From Herpetosiphon geysericola (GTDB lineage: Bacteria > Chloroflexota > Chloroflexia > Chloroflexales > Herpetosiphonaceae), in NCBI RefSeq assembly GCF_001306135.1, contig NZ_LGKP01000022.1, forward strand, positions 372,001 through 436,000: DNA of 64,000 nucleotides, written 5' to 3'. Below, one piece after another: positions 42,082 through 50,545 of the stretch; the stretch's first letter is position 1, and the number at the start of each line of letters is the position of its first letter. The notes below the pieces were generated by a model. It did not search any database. It worked only from the letters and a program-made list of their open reading frames with translations, and was not told where the DNA came from. A program made the position numbers and the translations under genes.

Positions 42082-42157
42082 GACTCCGTAGCTCAGTGGA
42101 TAGAGCGTTTCCCTGCGGAGGAAAAGGTCGGGCGTTCGACTCGCCCCGGAGTCGCCA
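42082..42157 (+). tRNA. tRNA-Arg (anticodon GCG), copy 2
   Basis: Identical over all 76 bases to the copy at 41808, and also sharing the AATGC just upstream. Anticodon 42115-42117. A terminator follows at once. Confidence 0.9.
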
Positions 42158-42163
42158 CTAACA

Positions 42164-42189
42164 AAGAGCACCCTTGGGTGCTCTTTTCG
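42164..42189. terminator. Terminator of the tRNA cluster and of pnuC
   Basis: A 10-bp stem (42164-42173 with 42176-42185) ending in TTTT, between the tRNA genes and the convergent pnuC. Confidence 0.8.
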
Positions 42190-42190
42190 T

Positions 42191-42826
42191 TTAAGCTGTT
42201 TTGCGCCATAAACGCCAACCATTGCTCGCCAAGACCAAAAAGATGGCGTACAGCAGCGCAACTAACAGCGTGCCCTTGACTGCATACAGCCAAATTGCAA
42301 TCACATCAACCGTAATCCAGTAATACCAACATTCGATCCTACGTTGAGCCATCAAAATCGTGGCGGTGAAACTCATGACCGTTGTCAATGAATCAATCAG
42401 CACATAACTGGCTGGCACAGGGAAATATTGCGGCAGCCATTGATCAATATTGCCGATGATCCATGCCAATACTAATGTGCCAAACACGGTAATTCCCAGC
42501 GCGAGCAAATTATAGTTGCGTGAGCTATAACGCGGTTTTATTGCCGCCTGATCTGCTGGCCGCGACCAGTGCCACCAGCCGTAAATCCCAGTGAAAAAAT
42601 AATAGACTTGCTCAAACGTATCTGCATAGAGCTGAATTTGGTAAAACAGCACGAAAAACAGCACGACGCCAATTAAGCCAATGGGCCAATTGCTGACCTT
42701 CCCGCGCCCAACCAGCCAAACCGACCACAAATTGAAAATCGTGCCCACCAATTCGAGGTAGCTCATTGGGTAGTCAAACAGCGTGAAGGCAATCGTGTTT
42801 ATATCGAAGAAGCTGGCAAGATCCAT
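42191..42826 (-). CDS. pnuC: Nicotinamide riboside transporter
   Basis: A 211-residue membrane protein of the PnuC family, which imports nicotinamide riboside by facilitated diffusion. About seven helices. Family marks are ELVGTIFNLWSVWLVGRGKVSNWPIG and a YGWWHW motif in the central helix. It is the second gene after nadR, 7 bases apart. The frame also allows GTG 42832, but ATG 42826 has GAGG at better spacing. Import is coupled to phosphorylation by NadR. Confidence 0.92.
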   Translation of the reverse strand: MDLASFFDINTIAFTLFDYPMSYLELVGTIFNLWSVWLVGRGKVSNWPIGLIGVVLFFVLFYQIQLYADTFEQVYYFFTGIYGWWHWSRPADQAAIKPRYSSRNYNLLALGITVFGTLVLAWIIGNIDQWLPQYFPVPASYVLIDSLTTVMSFTATILMAQRRIECWYYWITVDVIAIWLYAVKGTLLVALLYAIFLVLASNGWRLWRKTA

Positions 42827-42833
42827 AAACACC

Positions 42834-43838
42834 TCAACTTGGGTTGGCTAAGAGATTCTGAAACAGTTGGTGGCGTTGTACTAAGCTTTGCACTTGGGTG
42901 ATGCGTTGTTCAAGCGTACCCTGAATTAAATAATAGGGTTGGCGACGTTGATGCAACTCGGCCAGCAGTTGTTTTTGGAAGATTGTACGGTGGACTTCGC
43001 CCGATCGATCCCATGTGTCGTCGTAGGGAATATCGGTATCGCACACCAAGACCAAATCGTAGCGCTGTTGGGCTTGGTCGGCCAATTGGGCCAAGCGTGG
43101 CTCGACCATGCCATGGTAGCTCAGGCCAAAATGATAGGTGGTTAAGGCATTGGTATCAACAAATAGATACTGGTTGCTTTCTAGTAAGCGCTGTTCTTCG
43201 CGAACCAAATGACCCTCGGCAATTTCGACCAATTGTTGTGGGGTGAGCCGCCGATTGCTCTGATGTTGCTCCCAATATTCGCGGCCATATTCTGGCATCC
43301 ATTGGGTATTGAAGCGCTCGGCTAAGGCCGCAGTAAGCGTGGTTTTGCCAGTCGATGGTGCCCCAAGTAGCACGACCTTCATTATCAAATCGCGATAGAC
43401 CAGCGGGTGTAAAAACTCGCGGTAGCGATAGGGATCGCTGCGAATTTTTGTGGCTGAAATTGGCACTTGGCTGCGCGTTGCATCAACTTGACGATTAATC
43501 GCTCCAAGCGCTTGACTCATATGCACACCATAAAATTCGCTCGAATAAAAATGGCTGATATTGCTGATCCCAAGCTGCTTGATGACATAATCTTCGTGGA
43601 GTTGCTGAATCTCAGGAGTGTTGCCGATTGCAGTTGGGCCATGCCAGGCCTCAATCACGTGGGCCTGAGGATAAAGCTTGCGCAGCCAAGCGCTGCGGAC
43701 CGATAAGGGTACGTTGGTTTGTTCTGGGCTATCGTAAATGATGATCTGCAGCTCAGCCACTTCGCTGAGCGCAGTTTCAATCATCAATTGATGGCCTTTG
43801 TGCAACGGGGCGAATTTACCAAGGGTTAAACCACGCAT
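42834..43838 (-). CDS. nadR: Bifunctional NMN adenylyltransferase / ribosylnicotinamide kinase
   Basis: A 334-residue NadR. The N-terminal nucleotidyltransferase has GKFAPLHKGHQ (the HxGH site) and ISATKIRSDP. The C-terminal kinase (from about 152) has GAPSTGKTTL (Walker A). It lacks the N-terminal HTH repressor domain of the enterobacterial protein. With PnuC it turns imported nicotinamide riboside into NMN and then NAD. Confidence 0.93.
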   Translation of the reverse strand: MRGLTLGKFAPLHKGHQLMIETALSEVAELQIIIYDSPEQTNVPLSVRSAWLRKLYPQAHVIEAWHGPTAIGNTPEIQQLHEDYVIKQLGISNISHFYSSEFYGVHMSQALGAINRQVDATRSQVPISATKIRSDPYRYREFLHPLVYRDLIMKVVLLGAPSTGKTTLTAALAERFNTQWMPEYGREYWEQHQSNRRLTPQQLVEIAEGHLVREEQRLLESNQYLFVDTNALTTYHFGLSYHGMVEPRLAQLADQAQQRYDLVLVCDTDIPYDDTWDRSGEVHRTIFQKQLLAELHQRRQPYYLIQGTLEQRITQVQSLVQRHQLFQNLLANPS

Positions 43839-43847
43839 CGATCTTTC

Positions 43848-44612
43848 CTACACTTCAGGTTGGCTAAATGCACTATCAATTGTTTGATCATTGTTTGATT
43901 GATGCACATGTAGCACAATCGTATTGCTCTTGTTGCTATCGAGCGCTTGCAAGACCCGCAAATTCATCAGCGCTGGATTGTGATCGAGCATGCGCGAGGC
44001 ATTGGCCAAACTGCGTAGCACTGCTTGCTCGCCACGGGCTTGCTCAAGGGCAGCGGCTGTTTCCCGTTGAACTTTGGCATGCTGCAAGGCGGCGCGTTTC
44101 AACTCGGCTGGCAAGCTAAAATCTTTGATTTGAACAGCGCTAATGCTTGCGCCAAGTTCGTTGGCTTTTGGTTGTACTAGCGCAAGAATTTGGGGTGCGA
44201 TGCCACTACGATCAGCTAAAAGTTGATCGAGCGTATAACCTGCAATTGCCTCACGTAGGGCAACCTGCAACTCGTGATAGATCACGGTTTGGGCACTCGC
44301 ATGGCTATGAATCCAACGCTCAGGCTGATTGATATGCAGATTAGCGACCAGATTGAACTTTACGCTAATCAAATCGGCGCTGAACATTTCTTGGCCACTT
44401 AAATTAAGCAAGCTTGGCCGCACATCGAGCTTTGTAATATGATGGCTACTCCGCATGAAGCGATGGCTGCCTGGTTCAAGCAGCGCCTGAAACTTGCCAT
44501 TTTTATAGAGCAAGCCTCGTTCATACTCATAAATGGTGGTAAGAGGAAATAAACGGGCTACAACGATCGTGATCATGATTAGGCTGAGGAATCCAATTAC
44601 AACTGTTTCCAT
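43848..44612 (-). CDS. SPFH/band-7 (stomatin/slipin-like) membrane protein
   Basis: A 254-residue protein with one N-terminal membrane helix (about 2-22) and a band-7 domain: TTIYEYERGLLYKNGKF, a beta-sheet SADLISVKFNLVANL, YHELQVALREAIAGYTLDQLL and a helical C-terminus with KRAALQHAKVQRETAAALEQARGE. Such proteins form membrane microdomain oligomers, often with proteases. ATG 44612 has GAGAG upstream. The frame open to 44792 crosses a tRNA-like remnant and is not used. Confidence 0.88.
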   Translation of the reverse strand: METVVIGFLSLIMITIVVARLFPLTTIYEYERGLLYKNGKFQALLEPGSHRFMRSSHHITKLDVRPSLLNLSGQEMFSADLISVKFNLVANLHINQPERWIHSHASAQTVIYHELQVALREAIAGYTLDQLLADRSGIAPQILALVQPKANELGASISAVQIKDFSLPAELKRAALQHAKVQRETAAALEQARGEQAVLRSLANASRMLDHNPALMNLRVLQALDSNKSNTIVLHVHQSNNDQTIDSAFSQPEV

Positions 44613-44717
44613 ACTCTCTCGCTTGCAAAACGATGTTACACGCTTACCCAAATCGCGCAATTGACGGAAAGCCCGTAGCCTTGCAGAGCCAATTGCATGT
44701 ACAATAGATGGATAAGC

Positions 44718-44762
44718 GTGTAACGGGTCAGGATTCGAACCTGGCGTTCCAAAGTGATAAGC
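44718..44762 (-). other. tRNA-like T-arm fragment
   Basis: On the minus strand GGAACGCCAGGTTCGAATCC and following TGACCCG read as a tRNA T-arm, with a typical TTCGAAT loop. No matching 5' acceptor strand or proper anticodon arm is found in the 90 bases before it. A decayed tRNA or an old attachment-site fragment is likely. Confidence 0.35.
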
Positions 44763-44847
44763 CAAAAAGGCAATTGCTTGGTCGCTACGCAACCAACAAG
44801 CATATGCTCATCAGCTTAAGCATAACAAACAATCAACAATAACAAAA

Positions 44848-44875
44848 GCCCCAATCTACTGATGTAGACTGGGGC
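44848..44875 (-). terminator. Terminator of the trypsin-like protease gene
   Basis: A 12-bp stem (44848-44859 with 44864-44875, one wobble), followed on the minus strand by TTTTGTTATTGTT. Confidence 0.8.
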
Positions 44876-44905
44876 CTGCGATGGAACTATGGTCAATCGT
44901 TGGGC

Positions 44906-46312
44906 TTATTGCAGGTTTACATCGTCCACGAAGAACGACGTTACCAAACTGCTGTCGGTCGTGCCCACGAATTGGACGCGCACGCTTTGACCAGCGTAGG
45001 CTGCCAAGCTCACGCTATCAAAGCTCCAAGCGTTCTTAGTGCTTGCATTGCTCCACGTGCGCAAGGTAGTGATCAAGCTGCCACTGTTGCTGTAGAGGCG
45101 AACATACAAGCGGTCGTAAACAGTGCTGCCACTTTCTTGGGTGCTCATATACCAGTAGTAGCTAAGTACGCCGTTGGCTGGCACGGTTACGGTTTGATAA
45201 ATGCTATCGTTGCCGTTGTTGTAGCCACCAAGCCAAGCGCTGTATGAGCCAGTGCGTGGGCGATTGGTTGCGATGATGCCGCTTGGTGCTTGAACCCAGT
45301 TAGCGCTGGTTTCGAAGCCACCATTTTGCAAGCTGCCGCCTGGAACTGGCGTGCCAGGAATTGGTGTGCTGGTTGGGACTGGCGTGCCAGGAATTGGCGT
45401 GCTGGTTGGGGTTACACTGCCAACATAGCCGTTGATCCAGCTGGTGTAGTTGGCAACTTTGGTGTACACGCCATATTTATTTGGCTGAGCACAACCATCG
45501 CCCCAGCTGACGATCCCGGTCAATTTCCAAGTGCCGCTGCTTTGGGCAACGAATGGCCCGCCGCTATCGCCTTGGCATGAGTCTTTGCCGCCAGCTGCGT
45601 AGCCAGCACAGACCATGTTGCCAGTGATTTGGCCGTTGTAGGCGTTTGAAGCATTACAGGTTGCGGTTGAAACAACTGGTACTTGCACTTTGTACAAGAC
45701 GCTTGGTGATGAACCACCTTGGCTCAATGCACCCCAACCGGTAACGGTTGACACAACCCCAGCGTTGTACAAAGCATTATCGACAGTGGTTGCGAAAGGA
45801 ATTACTGCAACTCTGCTGTTGAGGGTCACGGCGCTGCTGAGTTTCAACAAGGCAATGTCGTTATCGTAGGTCGATGCGTTGTAGCTTGGGTGAACAATCG
45901 CTTGGGCAATTGTGCGGCTTTGTTCGGTGCCTTCGTTGCTCGTCCAGTTGTGGTCGCCCATCACGACGCTCAACGATGAGACCGAAAAGCCTTGAACACA
46001 GTGGGCAGCAGTCAAAACCCATTGTGGTGCAATCAACGAACCACCACAATGTAGGCTGTTATTGCGCGAGACCCGGGCTTGCCAAGGGAATTCACCAGCG
46101 GTAGCTGCTGAGCCACCAACAATCTTATCTGGTGGAGGCAATTTTTCGGAATCAGGTTGCTTTTGGTCAACGACGGGGAGCGGATAGACTTCGACTTTTT
46201 TGCTGTCTTTGGCTGAGGCAGCATAGCCGCCCAACAATACTGATGTGCTCAACACCGTTGTAATGACCGCAGCCCGTACCCGACGAATTGTCCAGCGTCC
46301 AGATCGTTCCAT
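44906..46312 (-). CDS. Secreted trypsin-like (S1A) serine protease with the shared C-terminal beta domain
   Basis: A 468-residue pre-pro-protease. The signal peptide is about 1-34, and mature IVGG starts at 64. The triad is His104 (TAAHC), Asp152 (NDIALLKL) and Ser250 (GDSGGP), with Asp244 at the S1-pocket position giving trypsin-like specificity for Arg/Lys. A duplicated TSTPIPGTPVP linker follows. The last 138 residues or so (NGGFETS ... FFVDDVNLQ) are a close copy of the C-terminal domain of the subtilase at 4670. GGAG precedes the ATG. Confidence 0.95.
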   Translation of the reverse strand: MERSGRWTIRRVRAAVITTVLSTSVLLGGYAASAKDSKKVEVYPLPVVDQKQPDSEKLPPPDKIVGGSAATAGEFPWQARVSRNNSLHCGGSLIAPQWVLTAAHCVQGFSVSSLSVVMGDHNWTSNEGTEQSRTIAQAIVHPSYNASTYDNDIALLKLSSAVTLNSRVAVIPFATTVDNALYNAGVVSTVTGWGALSQGGSSPSVLYKVQVPVVSTATCNASNAYNGQITGNMVCAGYAAGGKDSCQGDSGGPFVAQSSGTWKLTGIVSWGDGCAQPNKYGVYTKVANYTSWINGYVGSVTPTSTPIPGTPVPTSTPIPGTPVPGGSLQNGGFETSANWVQAPSGIIATNRPRTGSYSAWLGGYNNGNDSIYQTVTVPANGVLSYYWYMSTQESGSTVYDRLYVRLYSNSGSLITTLRTWSNASTKNAWSFDSVSLAAYAGQSVRVQFVGTTDSSLVTSFFVDDVNLQ

Positions 46313-46438
46313 GATAGCTCCTTATCCACAGACCAAACGATGTTTGTGTTATTGCGCCAAAGCTAGGTTATAGAAACCCTGCTTGCTCAAAAGTAAAAAC
46401 TTCTTAACACATACATATACGCTACTATAATTGACGAA

Positions 46439-46476
46439 ATTGTTTGAATCAACTAGATTGTTTGTTAGATTGTTTG
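46439..46476. promoter_or_regulatory. Three ATTGTTTG direct repeats (candidate operator)
   Basis: ATTGTTTG begins at 46439, 46457 and 46469, in AT-rich sequence 20-60 bases before the GTG of the XRE regulator and in the divergent region with the protease gene. Autoregulation is a guess. Confidence 0.35.
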
Positions 46477-46498
46477 ATGATTACGGCCTTTTCATGAC

Positions 46499-48142
46499 GT
46501 GGCTCAAGCAATAAGACAGCCGGAGAAGCGCGAAGGCGCACACCTCAACATCGTCGTTGCCAATCATCAACCTATCAATTGTGAACCCGCTGGACAGCTC
46601 ATCCAGGTGTGGTTTACTGAGGTACTGCCTGTGGGACGCAAATCCAAGCAAGGTACGTCGTACCTTCGTCTACTCCGTGAAGAACGTGGGATTTCACTAA
46701 CCGAGATGGCCGGGCTGGTTGGCTATACTAAAGGCTATATTTCTGCGGTCGAAACTGGGGTTTCTAAGCCAACGACTGCCTTTTTACACGCTTACGAGCG
46801 AGCCTTGGGGGTTGATGAGGGGAGTTTGGCTGCAAGCGCCGAACAAGCTATTAGCCAAGTGCTTACCACTGCCCAAGCAGGCTTGATGCCTGAGCCACCA
46901 AAAATCGACCCCAGTTTGCTGCCTGTCGCCAATAAAGGCGCGGTGCTCGAGGGCGTGCAATCGATTCTCTTGCAGGCCATCGCCATGGTCACTGCTGCCG
47001 CCAAACAAAGCCCTTGGCCAGGAGCCGAAATCGTCGTGACCTTTCAAAGCGAGCACGATCCTTTAACGGTTTTTCCTGAATTGGCGATCCCTTGGCGATC
47101 TGCTTTGCGCCAAGCACTGCATGCTGGCTGGAATGTGGTGCATCTTTGGCGCTTGCGAATTGAAAATCAACATCGTTTTGAATTGATCGCGCGCATGCTT
47201 TCGATGCTGGGCTATCGGGGCAAATATCAGCCCTATCTTTTTCCCAATCATGTTTTGCCTGGTGCGCCTGCCGATGTGATTATTGTGCCTGGCCAAGGAG
47301 CATTGTGGCTGTTTGGCAGCCGCCAATCCAAACATGTGGATAGTGGCTTTTTCTTTGCGCCTGATAGCCCGCATTATCAATTAATGAGCCAATTTGCCAC
47401 CATGATGCGTTCGCAAACCCAACCATTGTTGGAGGTGTATCCAGAGCGATCATTGGATTTTAAGGCCTTGGCGTTGCAATTCGAGGCCGAGGATGGCGCC
47501 CAATTGTTGTTAAAAGAAGGGCTTAGTTTTCAATCGATGCCAATTGCGATTCGCAGTGCCTGTATTCAACGGATTTTGCAAGCACCCTTGGTACGGTCGT
47601 TGCAAGAACAAACCCATCTGGAGCTGTGGTGTCAACAATTATTGGATCATCATCGTCAGCGAGTGCATTTATTTGAGCAATTTTTGCAAGATCGCCAACA
47701 CGAGGCGCGTCATGTTGTTACAAAAACAGCAATTTTGCGTTTATTGAGCGACGGCGAGCTGCCTGCCGATGATTGGCTGCGCGATCAACCGCAAAGCCAA
47801 TTGACCTTGGCCGAGGCTTTGGCATGGTTGCGCCATGTGATTTGGCTCTTGCAGGTATATCCAAATTATCAGCTGGCGATTGTTGATGCGATTGACCCTG
47901 CCTATTTTCCAGTCGCCTGGAAAGTTGAAGGTCGTCAAACCTTAATTTTAGAATCATGGCAGGTTACTGATACCGAAGATGGGCGCGAAAACGTCAATAT
48001 CATTATTCATGATCGCACGATTGCCCATTCATTCCGTGACCATTTTTTCACCTATTGGGAGCGTTTAGCCAATCGCGAACGCAATAAAGATGCAGTAATT
48101 GATTGGTTGCAGCAGCATGTGAGCCAGCCAGTTAAGCTGTAA
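46499..48142 (+). CDS. Large XRE-family HTH regulator
   Basis: A 547-residue protein with an XRE helix-turn-helix near residues 55-105 (LRLLREERGISLTEMAGLVGY, then KGYISAVETG). A long C-terminal region follows that I do not recognise, possibly sensory. The annotated GTG 46499 lacks a strong ribosome site, and starts nearer residue 37 or 45 (also GTG) are possible, so the N-terminus is uncertain. It diverges from the trypsin-like protease gene, 186 bases apart, and could regulate it. Confidence 0.75.
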   Translation: MAQAIRQPEKREGAHLNIVVANHQPINCEPAGQLIQVWFTEVLPVGRKSKQGTSYLRLLREERGISLTEMAGLVGYTKGYISAVETGVSKPTTAFLHAYERALGVDEGSLAASAEQAISQVLTTAQAGLMPEPPKIDPSLLPVANKGAVLEGVQSILLQAIAMVTAAAKQSPWPGAEIVVTFQSEHDPLTVFPELAIPWRSALRQALHAGWNVVHLWRLRIENQHRFELIARMLSMLGYRGKYQPYLFPNHVLPGAPADVIIVPGQGALWLFGSRQSKHVDSGFFFAPDSPHYQLMSQFATMMRSQTQPLLEVYPERSLDFKALALQFEAEDGAQLLLKEGLSFQSMPIAIRSACIQRILQAPLVRSLQEQTHLELWCQQLLDHHRQRVHLFEQFLQDRQHEARHVVTKTAILRLLSDGELPADDWLRDQPQSQLTLAEALAWLRHVIWLLQVYPNYQLAIVDAIDPAYFPVAWKVEGRQTLILESWQVTDTEDGRENVNIIIHDRTIAHSFRDHFFTYWERLANRERNKDAVIDWLQQHVSQPVKL

Positions 48143-48215
48143 CGGCGTTTGAATTGGCGGCGTACTCGCAACGCTCTTATCTCTGTTGAATGCTTGTGTG
48201 CCGAAGGAGCCTCAA

Positions 48216-49664
48216 ATGTCGCAACAATGGAATAGTAATATGGCGCCCTATCGCCAAGAACGTTCTTCGTGTTTGCCCATAATCCTCGTGTTATTGATTT
48301 TGCTTGCAGCGATTGGTGGCGGGGTTTATTTCTTGGCGAATCAATCGTTTGATTTAGCAAAGGCTCCACTTCGAACCGTTCAAGGAACAGCGATTGGCAT
48401 TCGTGAGCCTACAGAGGGCCAACAAGCAACCATCACTGGCTCAGTGCTCTATCGTTCAACCCAATTGGCCTATGATCGTAATGGCGATGAACGCAACGAA
48501 GTCCTAGTGCAAGTTACTAGCAAGAGTATCTATTCAATGGCCTTGCTCGATGGCGCTGATGGCAAGGCGCTGTGGCAAACAGAGCTTGGCAGCGAATCCT
48601 ATGATTTGGTGGCGCTTGAAGCATATATTGCGGTGGTAAAAGAGCGTGATTTGCGGCTGTTTAATGCCAAAGATGGCACGCTTGCTTGGCAAACACGCCT
48701 ATCGGATCGGATTCAACTTTACCCACCAATGCTCTTTATTAGCGGCGATTTAATTGTGGTTCAGACCTACGATAATATTTTGACCGCCTTTGAAGTAGCA
48801 ACTGGAACGCAGCGTTGGCAAAAAACCTTGGCTGATCGCTATGCTCGTGCCTTGACCAAATTTGGCGATGAATTATGTGGCACCGAGCGCGATGCTGAAT
48901 CAGGCTTGGAATTTATCATCTGCTTTGCGCTGCAAACTGGCGAGCAACGCCAAGCAATTCAATTAAATCAAGATTGGACAGAGCGGATCGAGTGGATGGC
49001 TGATCCGCAGAATAACACTGGCATTTTGCGCCTGCGCAGCGATAGCGATCCGGCGCAGCTCGCGGCAATTGGGCTTGATCAACAACAGCGCTGGAGTGTC
49101 GAGCTAGCTGATGATTTTGCTGATAGTTTTAGGAGCAGCGACCGCAGCTTGGCGAGCAGTGCCGATATGTTGGCATTTGGTGCTGGTGAACAGGTTGCGA
49201 TTATTACGCCTGAGCATCAAGTTGTGACCTATAGTTTGAGTGATTATGCACTGCATCCAATCGGCTTCGATGGAGAGGTTTTGTATCTTGCTGCGGTCAA
49301 ACAGCGCGGCACGAATACAGTCAGCATGGTGGCAATCAATGCCAAAACCGCTGAATTGTTGTGGCGGCTTGATGATCTTGGCACGGCGAGTGATTGGAGT
49401 GGCAACAACCCAATTCAAGGGGTCATTGTGCCAGGCGAGGGCATTATTTTTGGCTGGCTCGACCAAGAAATTGACGATTTAGCGCGAGTGCAGTTGCTCA
49501 AACGCGCCGATGGTACCGTTGGTTGGTCGTTCCAACAAGAGATGTTTATTGGCCAATTGCCGACGTTAACCCGCAGTGGCAATGCGCTTTTGATTCAAAC
49601 TGGCGATGGTTTGAGGATGGCAAACTTGCGGACTGGCGAAGGTTTGTGGACGCTGACCCGCTAA
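48216..49664 (+). CDS. Membrane-anchored PQQ-like beta-propeller protein
   Basis: A 482-residue protein: a short cytoplasmic N-terminus, one membrane helix (about 22-43), then a propeller of PQQ-like blades (LLDGADGKALWQTELG, LFNAKDGTLAWQTRLS, AFEVATGTQRWQKTLA, LKRADGTVGWSF, NLRTGEGLWTLTR). These bind quinone cofactors or act as scaffolds such as BamB; cofactor binding is not evident. AAGGAG lies close before ATG 48216. Ends at a bidirectional terminator. Confidence 0.85.
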   Translation: MSQQWNSNMAPYRQERSSCLPIILVLLILLAAIGGGVYFLANQSFDLAKAPLRTVQGTAIGIREPTEGQQATITGSVLYRSTQLAYDRNGDERNEVLVQVTSKSIYSMALLDGADGKALWQTELGSESYDLVALEAYIAVVKERDLRLFNAKDGTLAWQTRLSDRIQLYPPMLFISGDLIVVQTYDNILTAFEVATGTQRWQKTLADRYARALTKFGDELCGTERDAESGLEFIICFALQTGEQRQAIQLNQDWTERIEWMADPQNNTGILRLRSDSDPAQLAAIGLDQQQRWSVELADDFADSFRSSDRSLASSADMLAFGAGEQVAIITPEHQVVTYSLSDYALHPIGFDGEVLYLAAVKQRGTNTVSMVAINAKTAELLWRLDDLGTASDWSGNNPIQGVIVPGEGIIFGWLDQEIDDLARVQLLKRADGTVGWSFQQEMFIGQLPTLTRSGNALLIQTGDGLRMANLRTGEGLWTLTR

Positions 49665-49672
49665 AAAACAAC

Positions 49673-49704
49673 ATGCCCCTTGATTGATCTCAAGGGGCAT
49701 TTTT
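49673..49704. terminator. Bidirectional intrinsic terminator
   Basis: An 11-bp stem (49673-49683 with 49690-49700), followed by TTTT on the plus strand and preceded by AAAAAA. Confidence 0.88.
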
Positions 49705-49709
49705 GTGGC

Positions 49710-50495
49710 TTATTGAGGATGAGCAAAATTGTGCAGTACTTGCACGAGCGCCGTGAGATCGAGATTGCGCACATACAGCTGGCCCTCCGCTTCGGGCACA
49801 AGCAACCATTGTTGTTGTTCGCCACAGACCAGCGTAAAGGCTTGTTGGACGCTACTTTCTGGCTTGTTTTTCAAGAGCGCCAAGGCGCTGATTGAGCGCA
49901 ATTGCTCGAATGTTTGGCCAAATGCCTCGGCGACGTTTGGCGCTAAACCGCCAGTTCTTAGTTGCGTAACCACCTCTGCACGTTTGATGGTGCGGGTGCT
50001 TGCGATGCTGCGAAAGACCGTTTCGCTTAGGGTTCCCTCGAGCGTTTCGCCAAGCTCAAGCTCAAGCGGCTCAATAATATCCAGCGCTGCTTGCACAATC
50101 TCGCGGGCTTGAGGCAGGGCGATCACTTGGTGAATGCCACCTTGGCCACGGTGAAAAAGATACTGATTGTTGGCATGATGAATATAATTTGCCTGTTGTT
50201 TTTGGCCAGCAGGCTGATGCAAAATCACCCACGTTTGGCTTGGTTGGCTGATAATGCTCAACCATTCGGCCACCATTGGCTCTAAAACTGGCTGGTCTTC
50301 GGTTAATTCCAACAAGCCATGAGCAATCAGGCTGCGTTCGGCAGTTCCGAGCACATAGTTTTGATATTGCTCAGGTAGATCGCCAAAAACGTGGTTGGCT
50401 AAATCATCAAAGCCCAGTGGCAAGGGCAAATCGGCCACAATCAAACAAACAAATAATTCTTCTTGGCTTAGCGAAAAGCCACGTAATTCACTCAT
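49710..50495 (-). CDS. EspG-like protein, third and solitary copy
   Basis: A 261-residue soluble protein with the same layout as the EspG-like proteins at 18372 and 21325: N-terminal FSLSQEELFVCLIV helix, AERSLIAHGLLEL winged segment, a WVILHQPAG strand, a NYIHHANNQYLFHRG turn (compare HYFSPSG), and a C-terminal WLLVPEAEG strand pair. Identity is low, so kinship is inferred. No WXG gene is adjacent here. ATG 50495 has GGAG 7 bases upstream. Confidence 0.55.
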   Translation of the reverse strand: MSELRGFSLSQEELFVCLIVADLPLPLGFDDLANHVFGDLPEQYQNYVLGTAERSLIAHGLLELTEDQPVLEPMVAEWLSIISQPSQTWVILHQPAGQKQQANYIHHANNQYLFHRGQGGIHQVIALPQAREIVQAALDIIEPLELELGETLEGTLSETVFRSIASTRTIKRAEVVTQLRTGGLAPNVAEAFGQTFEQLRSISALALLKNKPESSVQQAFTLVCGEQQQWLLVPEAEGQLYVRNLDLTALVQVLHNFAHPQ

Positions 50496-50545
50496 AATGT
50501 GCTCCACGGATTGAATTGAACATCAGATTATACCAGTCGCGCCAC

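Noticed and set aside
41580-42293. Minus-strand frames of 66-145 codons around the tRNA genes
   Set aside because: They read antisense through tRNA genes, giving the familiar spurious SGASRTPDLFLRRETLYPLSYG-type artefact.
44612-44792. N-terminal extension of the band-7 protein
   Set aside because: It is a translation of the tRNA-like fragment (the HFGTPGSNPDP-type sequence is typical of antisense tRNA).
44900-45247. A 115-codon plus-strand frame at the 3' end of the trypsin-like protease
   Set aside because: It is antisense to the conserved C-terminal beta domain.
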